NCBI GenBank assembly: GCA_964639205.1
Contig: CAZXCG010000038.1
Location: 1-9,527 of the forward strand
Reading direction: 5' to 3'
Length of the DNA stretch: 9,527 bases
Origin: CAZXCG01 sp964639205
GTDB taxonomy: Bacteria > Bacillota > Clostridia > Oscillospirales > Acutalibacteraceae
Each line of letters begins with the position of its first letter. The stretch's first letter is position 1. Below the pieces are notes generated by a model, which worked only from the letters and a program-made list of their open reading frames with translations, made no database searches and was not told the DNA's origin. Both the position numbers and the translations under genes were made by a program. Shown here piece by piece: positions 6,438 through 9,527 of the stretch.

Positions 6438-6689
6438 ATGGGCGTTTGGGAAATAGTTTTGGGCGCTGTTCTCATTGTATTTTCAATAATCATTATTCTT
6501 GCGATTGTTTTTCAGGAGGGTCATCAAAGCGGTATGGGAGTAATTACCGGCGGAGCCGACACTTTCTTTTCAAAGAACAAAGCTCGCTCCATTGACTCTT
6601 TTCTTTCACGCTGGACTAAAATTTTAGCGGTAGGCTTTGTTATTATTGTTCTTGCACTCAATATAATTTCTTTCTTTGCATCAAAATAA
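6438..6689 (+). CDS. secG: Preprotein translocase subunit SecG
   Basis: SecG is the small accessory subunit of the SecYEG membrane channel and assists protein export with SecA. The open frame begins at a TTG (6420), but the ATG at 6438 is preferred: AAAGGA (6423-6428) lies nine nt upstream, and the 83-aa product starts at the first membrane segment as usual. Two hydrophobic helices are seen, about residues 4-25 and 61-80. They are joined by a polar loop with the family pattern QEGHQSGMGVITGGADTFF (26-44). The gene is monocistronic as far as signals show, with its own promoter upstream and a strong terminator at 6777-6812. In many Firmicutes secG is followed by rnr and smpB; neither follows here. 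Confidence 0.95.
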   Translation: MGVWEIVLGAVLIVFSIIIILAIVFQEGHQSGMGVITGGADTFFSKNKARSIDSFLSRWTKILAVGFVIIVLALNIISFFASK

Positions 6690-6695
6690 TTGCGT

Positions 6696-6740
6696 AAGCA
6701 GATCTGCTTTGCAGAGTGCTGCGCCGCCGATTTTGCGGCA
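6696..6740 (+). other. Structured secG 3' UTR
   Basis: Between the secG stop and its terminator lie a 14-bp perfect palindrome, AAGCAGATCTGCTT (6696-6709), and a GCCGC/GCGGC stem (6723-6727 with 6735-6739). Neither has a U-tract, so they are not terminators themselves. They may stabilise the transcript or belong to a 3'-UTR-derived small RNA. Confidence 0.35.
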
Positions 6741-6776
6741 CAGGTTAGTCTATTTGGGGGAAATTCTGCATATTTA

Positions 6777-6812
6777 TAAACCGTCGGAAGTTGTCCGGCG
6801 GTTTTATTTTTT
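6777..6812 (+). terminator. Intrinsic terminator after secG
   Basis: AACCGTCGGA (6779-6788) pairs with TCCGGCGGTT (6794-6803) in a 10-bp stem with one G-U pair and a 5-nt loop, followed by TTATTTTTT. It is a textbook strong terminator and separates secG from the BofA-like gene. Confidence 0.92.
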
Positions 6813-6864
6813 CGTTTTTCAAAAGCTTTGACCATGGCAAAAACGGGAAGGGACGCGATGCATA

Positions 6865-7125
6865 ATGAAGTGGTGGCATATAGCGCTGATGTATGCAGTA
6901 TTAATTACGGTTTTTTCTCTGATACATTTTATTTCAAAAAGCAAAAGACCCATAAGGCGGGCCTTTTTATCTTCTCTGTTCGGCGTTTTGTCTCTTATTG
7001 CGGTGAACCTCCTCGGTACGTTCACACAGGTAACTCTGCCCGTCAGCGCTCTTTCCTGCGCTGTATCTGCCGTCGGCGGGGTTCCGGGCGTAACGCTTAT
7101 GCTTTTGCTTAACGTTTTAATGTAG
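6865..7125 (+). CDS. BofA-family (pro-sigma-K processing inhibitor-like) membrane protein
   Basis: An 86-aa hydrophobic protein that I assign to the BofA family by its C-terminal half: AVNLLG (46-51), LPVSAL (58-63) and GGVPGV (71-76) followed by a leucine-rich end. B. subtilis BofA (87 aa) blocks the intramembrane protease SpoIVFB during sporulation. Membrane segments are likely at 5-23 and 34-52, with a third hydrophobic stretch after 60. Aligned to B. subtilis BofA from memory, Asn48 and Pro59 are conserved at the same positions, whereas Asn61 is Ser and Thr64 is Ser. The ATG is preceded by AAGGGA (6848-6853), a somewhat long 11 nt away. No convincing promoter is seen in the 50 nt after the secG terminator. 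It converges on the DUF4364 gene with only 11 nt between stop codons. Clostridia often carry such homologues without the complete Bacillus pathway, so the role here is uncertain. Confidence 0.8.
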   Translation: MKWWHIALMYAVLITVFSLIHFISKSKRPIRRAFLSSLFGVLSLIAVNLLGTFTQVTLPVSALSCAVSAVGGVPGVTLMLLLNVLM

Positions 7126-7136
7126 CCGGACGCGCC

Positions 7137-7745
7137 CTATTTCCCGCTTATTTTTATACTTTCCAGCGCGTCCCTTGCAAGGTCGCGGTTATTTGAAAGC
7201 ATAGCTATCAGCGTTTTATAAAAACCTTCCGGGTTTTTGTGAAAGTTTTTCTTTATAAGCCGCGCCTGCTCAGTATTTGCGGCAAAAACGGAAACTCTCA
7301 GCAAATCGATGCTGCCGTCCGAAACGGTGCAGGTTACTCTGTAGCCCTCGTTTTCGGGAGTTACCGTTACGGGATTTTCGCGCTCTACACGCTGATTTTC
7401 CAAAAGCTCCATTGCATATTTGTACGCCTTTTCCCTCATTGTAAGCGGCAGAGAGCTTTCAAGCTGGCGGGCGATCATCTCCCCGTTTTTTGTAAGGCGG
7501 TACAAGCCCTTTTCTTCGTCGGCAAATTCAAGATTGCCCAGTCGTATAAGATCGTCAAGACAGGCGGTAGCCTCAAAATAATTGGCAAGAGCCTGTTGCT
7601 GTAAAACGGCGACTACGGTATCCATGGTAAGCGGGCGACCCGTAGAATAAAAGATATAGCACAGAAGGGTGCGTATTTCGTTTTTTGTTCGCGCTCCGCC
7701 CGGAGCAACGCCTTCGCCGAAAGCGTCAAAACTTTTAAAAGCCAA
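7137..7745 (-). CDS. DUF4364 family winged-helix protein
   Basis: This 202-aa soluble protein resembles the DUF4364 family of Firmicutes, recognised from GVAPGGARTKNEIRTLLCY (12-30) and the FYSTGRPLTMD segment (32-42). Residues about 22-92 look like a winged helix: a helix, a turn, a second helix around LANYFEATACLDDLIRLGN, then a wing at GLYRLTKNG (80-88). Residues 110-200 form a separate alpha/beta domain of unknown role. DNA binding is plausible but not demonstrated. The start is a TTG at 7745, the only initiation codon in frame after an upstream stop (7758-7760), with AGGTGA at 7750-7755. A leader of about 195 nt containing repeat R3 precedes it. Its 3' end converges with the BofA-like gene, and no terminator is visible between them. 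Confidence 0.85.
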   Translation of the reverse strand: MAFKSFDAFGEGVAPGGARTKNEIRTLLCYIFYSTGRPLTMDTVVAVLQQQALANYFEATACLDDLIRLGNLEFADEEKGLYRLTKNGEMIARQLESSLPLTMREKAYKYAMELLENQRVERENPVTVTPENEGYRVTCTVSDGSIDLLRVSVFAANTEQARLIKKNFHKNPEGFYKTLIAMLSNNRDLARDALESIKISGK

Positions 7746-7800
7746 AAAATCACCTGCTTATCTTATCGTTTTTTAAACAAAATTATGTATATTATCTTCT

Positions 7801-7884
7801 TTTTAAATCGGGGCGCCGCCGCGGTTACGGCGTGCGCAGTGAGCCTCGGCTGCGCAGGGCTTACGCGGGAAATAACAGCTCCCT
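7801..7884 (-). repeat. Structured leader repeat, copy R3 (divergent; DUF4364 leader)
   Basis: A shorter, more diverged relative of R1 and R2. On the minus strand it has GCTGTTAT, then CGCGTAAGC, a GCGCACG block, and ends in CCCCGATTTAAAA, in the same order and orientation relative to the downstream gene. Its own hairpins are TGCGCAG/CTGCGCA (7833-7839 with 7850-7856) and CGCCG/CGGCG (7819-7833 region). Membership in the family rests mainly on the shared end and short core, so it is less certain than R1 and R2. Confidence 0.45.
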
Positions 7885-7916
7885 CCGAAATTCCTAAACA
7901 AACCCCTGTCTTAGGG

Positions 7917-7937
7917 TCGGCAAAGCGTCTTTACCGA
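7917..7937 (-). other. Hairpin near the DUF4364 +1
   Basis: On the minus strand TCGGTAAAG-ACG-CTTTGCCGA forms a 9-bp stem with one G-U pair, starting about 4 nt after the predicted transcription start. It is followed by a weaker ACCC/GGGT stem. There is no U-tract, so it is not a terminator. Confidence 0.5.
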
Positions 7938-7947
7938 GGTTATTTTA

Positions 7948-7956
7948 ATTATATCA
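7948..7956 (-). promoter_or_regulatory. Extended -10 promoter of the DUF4364 gene
   Basis: TGATATAAT on the minus strand is an extended -10 element, preceded by long T-rich runs that could act as an UP-like or curved region. No good -35 box is seen at the right distance. Transcription would start near 7941, leaving a leader of about 195 nt. Confidence 0.6.
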
Positions 7957-8017
7957 TAAAAAAAAGAAAAAAACATTATTTTTAAAAATAAATACACATA
8001 TTTCCTTTACTTTTTAA

Positions 8018-8046
8018 TTGACTGTATTGAGAAAATGTGATAAAGT
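8018..8046 (+). promoter_or_regulatory. Sigma-A promoter of the NfeD-SPFH operon
   Basis: TTGACT (8018-8023) and TAAAGT (8041-8046) are separated by 17 bp, with TG one base before the -10. The near-perfect inverted repeat AATGAGGAA/TTCCTTATT (8050-8058 with 8064-8072) lies across the predicted start (about 8053). It may be an operator or a 5' hairpin. Confidence 0.8.
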
Positions 8047-8107
8047 GAAAATGAGGAACGTCATTCCTTATTTTAAACCGTAATGCGGATTCAAAAGGAG
8101 GAAGTAT

Positions 8108-8554
8108 ATGGAAAATGCGATGCCCTATGTATGGCTTGCGCTGGCGGTTATTATGGGTATTTTGGAGGGAGCTACGTCGCAGCTTGTTTCGGTTTGGTTT
8201 GTAATCGGGGCGATTGCGGCGGTAATAACTTCGCTCATTACGCCAATAATATGGATACAGCTTGCAGTGTTTACAGCCGTTACCGCAATAGCCCTCGCAG
8301 TCACCCGCCCGCTGGTAAAAAATGCGGCGCATTTTAAAAAAACCAGCACCAATTCGGATCGCAATGTCGGCAAAACCGCTGTTGTCACAATGGAAATAAA
8401 CAACCGCGAGGGACGCGGTCAGGTAAAGATTGATGGACAAATTTGGACGGCGCGCAGCGCCTCGGACAAAATAATTCCCGAATCAACAAGCGTGGTAATC
8501 GAAAAAATCGACGGTGTAAAGCTTATAGTAAGTCCGCTGCCGTCACAAAATTAA
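8108..8554 (+). CDS. NfeD family membrane protein (short form)
   Basis: NfeD proteins are small membrane partners of SPFH (stomatin/flotillin-like) proteins and are encoded beside them across bacteria and archaea. This 148-aa member lacks the ClpP-like protease domain of long NfeD. It has three hydrophobic segments (about 7-22, 26-44 and 47-66), then a polar linker, then a C-terminal beta-rich OB-fold domain from VGKTAVV (87-93) to the end, including the IWTARS segment (112-117). The OB fold is thought to contact the SPFH partner. The ATG at 8108 has a strong AAAGGAGG site at 8094-8101. It is the first gene of a two-gene operon; its stop lies 14 nt before the SPFH start, with the next ribosome binding site between them. 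Confidence 0.9.
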   Translation: MENAMPYVWLALAVIMGILEGATSQLVSVWFVIGAIAAVITSLITPIIWIQLAVFTAVTAIALAVTRPLVKNAAHFKKTSTNSDRNVGKTAVVTMEINNREGRGQVKIDGQIWTARSASDKIIPESTSVVIEKIDGVKLIVSPLPSQN

Positions 8555-8568
8555 AAGGAGGATTTTTT

Positions 8569-8571
8569 ATG
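8569..8571 (+). promoter_or_regulatory. SPFH start codon decided by its RBS
   Basis: AAAGGAGG in the 14-nt gap after the NfeD stop sits at the normal distance before this ATG. The longer frame starting at 8443 would overlap the NfeD gene and would add a stretch before the membrane anchor with no family resemblance. Confidence 0.85.
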
Positions 8572-9480
8572 CCTTTTGCTTCTTTTGTAATTATAGCTGC
8601 CATTGTTTTAATAATTATTATTGCCCTTGTCCGCAACATTCGCATTGTTCCGCAGGCGCACGCCTATGTGACGGAAAGACTGGGCGCATATCATATGACC
8701 TGGGGTACCGGTCTGCACTTTAAAATTCCGTTTATCGACAGAATTGCGAAAAGAGTTTCACTAAAGGAGCAGGTTGTGGATTTTCCGCCGCAGCCGGTTA
8801 TAACCCGTGACAATGTTACAATGCAGATAGATACTGTCGTTTATTTTGAAATAACCGACCCAAAGCTGTACACCTACGGCGTTGAGCGTCCGCTTGAGGC
8901 GATTGAAAATCTGACCGCTACCACACTGAGAAACATTATAGGCGACTTGGAGCTTGACAGTACTCTGACTTCACGCGATACAATAAACGATAAAATCAGA
9001 ATTATTCTTGACGAGGCAACCGACGCTTGGGGTATCAAGGTTATACGCGTGGAGCTTAAAAATATTCTTCCGCCCAGAGAAATTCAGGACGCTATGGAAA
9101 AGCAGATGAAGGCCGAACGCGAACGGCGCGCAAGGATTCTTGACGCGGAAGGCGAAAAGCGCAGCCAGATTCTCGTTGCCGAGGGACTTAAGGAATCCGC
9201 AATACTTAAAGCGGACGCTGTAAAAGAAACCAAAATACGCGAGGCAAGCGGTGAGGCGGAAGCGATAATCACGGTACAGAAAGCATATGCCGACGCACTT
9301 CGCCTGCTTAACGAGGCCGCGCCTACCGACAAGGTAATAGCGCTGAAAAGCCTTGAAGCATTCCAGAAAGCCGCCGACGGAAAGGCAACTAAAATTATTA
9401 TTCCGTCTGAAATTCAAGGTCTTGCGGGTCTTGCAACCTCTCTTAAAGAAATATGGAACGCCGAAACGCCCGCGGAATAA
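8569..9480 (+). CDS. SPFH domain protein, QmcA/paraslipin type
   Basis: A membrane-anchored SPFH (stomatin-prohibitin-flotillin-HflK/C) protein expected to form oligomeric rings that organise membrane microdomains with the NfeD partner. The frame is open upstream to 8443, but the ATG at 8569 has AAAGGAGG directly before it and puts the anchor at the N terminus, giving 303 aa. Domains in order: one membrane helix (about 5-21), the SPFH domain from IVPQAHAYVTERLG (26-39) through LKNILPPREIQ (163-173), then a long coiled coil. The coiled coil contains consecutive 11-residue repeats of the pattern I-L-x-A-E-G-x-K-x-S-x (190-233). A hydrophobic C-terminal part (LAGLATSL) follows. It resembles E. 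coli QmcA (YbbK) more than HflK or HflC. No terminator is visible in the 47 bases that follow. Confidence 0.92.
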   Translation: MPFASFVIIAAIVLIIIIALVRNIRIVPQAHAYVTERLGAYHMTWGTGLHFKIPFIDRIAKRVSLKEQVVDFPPQPVITRDNVTMQIDTVVYFEITDPKLYTYGVERPLEAIENLTATTLRNIIGDLELDSTLTSRDTINDKIRIILDEATDAWGIKVIRVELKNILPPREIQDAMEKQMKAERERRARILDAEGEKRSQILVAEGLKESAILKADAVKETKIREASGEAEAIITVQKAYADALRLLNEAAPTDKVIALKSLEAFQKAADGKATKIIIPSEIQGLAGLATSLKEIWNAETPAE

Positions 9481-9527
9481 TTACGCCCTTGTTGTGAAAT
9501 CGGTATTTTTTAATTTATTGCACAATT

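Noticed and set aside
6524..6835. Minus-strand open frame (103 aa) opposite secG
   Set aside because: It reads through the secG terminator and the antisense of a conserved membrane protein, with no ribosome binding site or recognisable domain.
6822..6850. Possible promoter TTGACC upstream of the BofA-like gene
   Set aside because: No acceptable -10 box at 16-18 bp, and the spacing would put the start of transcription at or past the start codon.
7785..7985. Small plus-strand open frame (66 aa) in the DUF4364 leader region
   Set aside because: Low-complexity translation of GC-rich hairpins with no ribosome binding site; better explained by the structured minus-strand leader.
8443..8568. Upstream extension of the SPFH frame into nfeD
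   Set aside because: It overlaps the NfeD coding region in another frame; a strong ribosome binding site directly precedes the ATG at 8569.

Overview
The window looks like a chromosomal stretch from a low-to-moderate GC Firmicute of the class Clostridia, probably Oscillospiraceae/Ruminococcaceae-like. This rests on the BofA-type small membrane protein, the DUF4364 protein, strong GGAGG-type ribosome binding sites, sigma-A promoters, and a PurA and PurB of the kind I associate with gut Clostridia. The placement is by recognition only; no search was run. The content is mostly housekeeping. I see no CRISPR array, tRNA, rRNA, phage gene or insertion sequence.

Positions 1-5520 (minus strand) hold a purine operon, transcribed purC - purB - purA - guaA, with a good promoter at 5492-5520 and an intrinsic terminator at 61-106. 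It supplies SAICAR synthase, adenylosuccinate lyase (used twice, in IMP synthesis and in the AMP branch), adenylosuccinate synthetase (IMP to sAMP) and GMP synthase (XMP to GMP). It therefore covers both exits from IMP, but not IMP dehydrogenase. Upstream on the same strand (5563-6105) is a YfcE-type metallophosphoesterase with its own promoter and a leader of about 130 nt.

Positions 6356-6812 (plus) hold secG with its own promoter, a structured 3' UTR and a strong terminator. Next comes a BofA-family membrane protein (6865-7125), which converges with a DUF4364 winged-helix protein on the minus strand (7137-7745). The DUF4364 gene has a leader of about 195 nt. Positions 8018-9480 (plus) hold an NfeD-family protein followed by an SPFH (QmcA/paraslipin-type) protein, a classic membrane-microdomain pair under one promoter.

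The most interesting non-coding signal is a family of related, GC-rich, hairpin-forming elements at 3000-3082, 5354-5455 and 7801-7884. All three have the same orientation and lie in the transcribed region just upstream of a minus-strand gene (purA, purC, DUF4364). Other points worth a look are a PurA with an altered guanine-recognition motif, a BofA homologue with serine at a functionally important asparagine position, non-ATG starts at three genes, and an inverted repeat close to the predicted +1 of all five promoters I could place.
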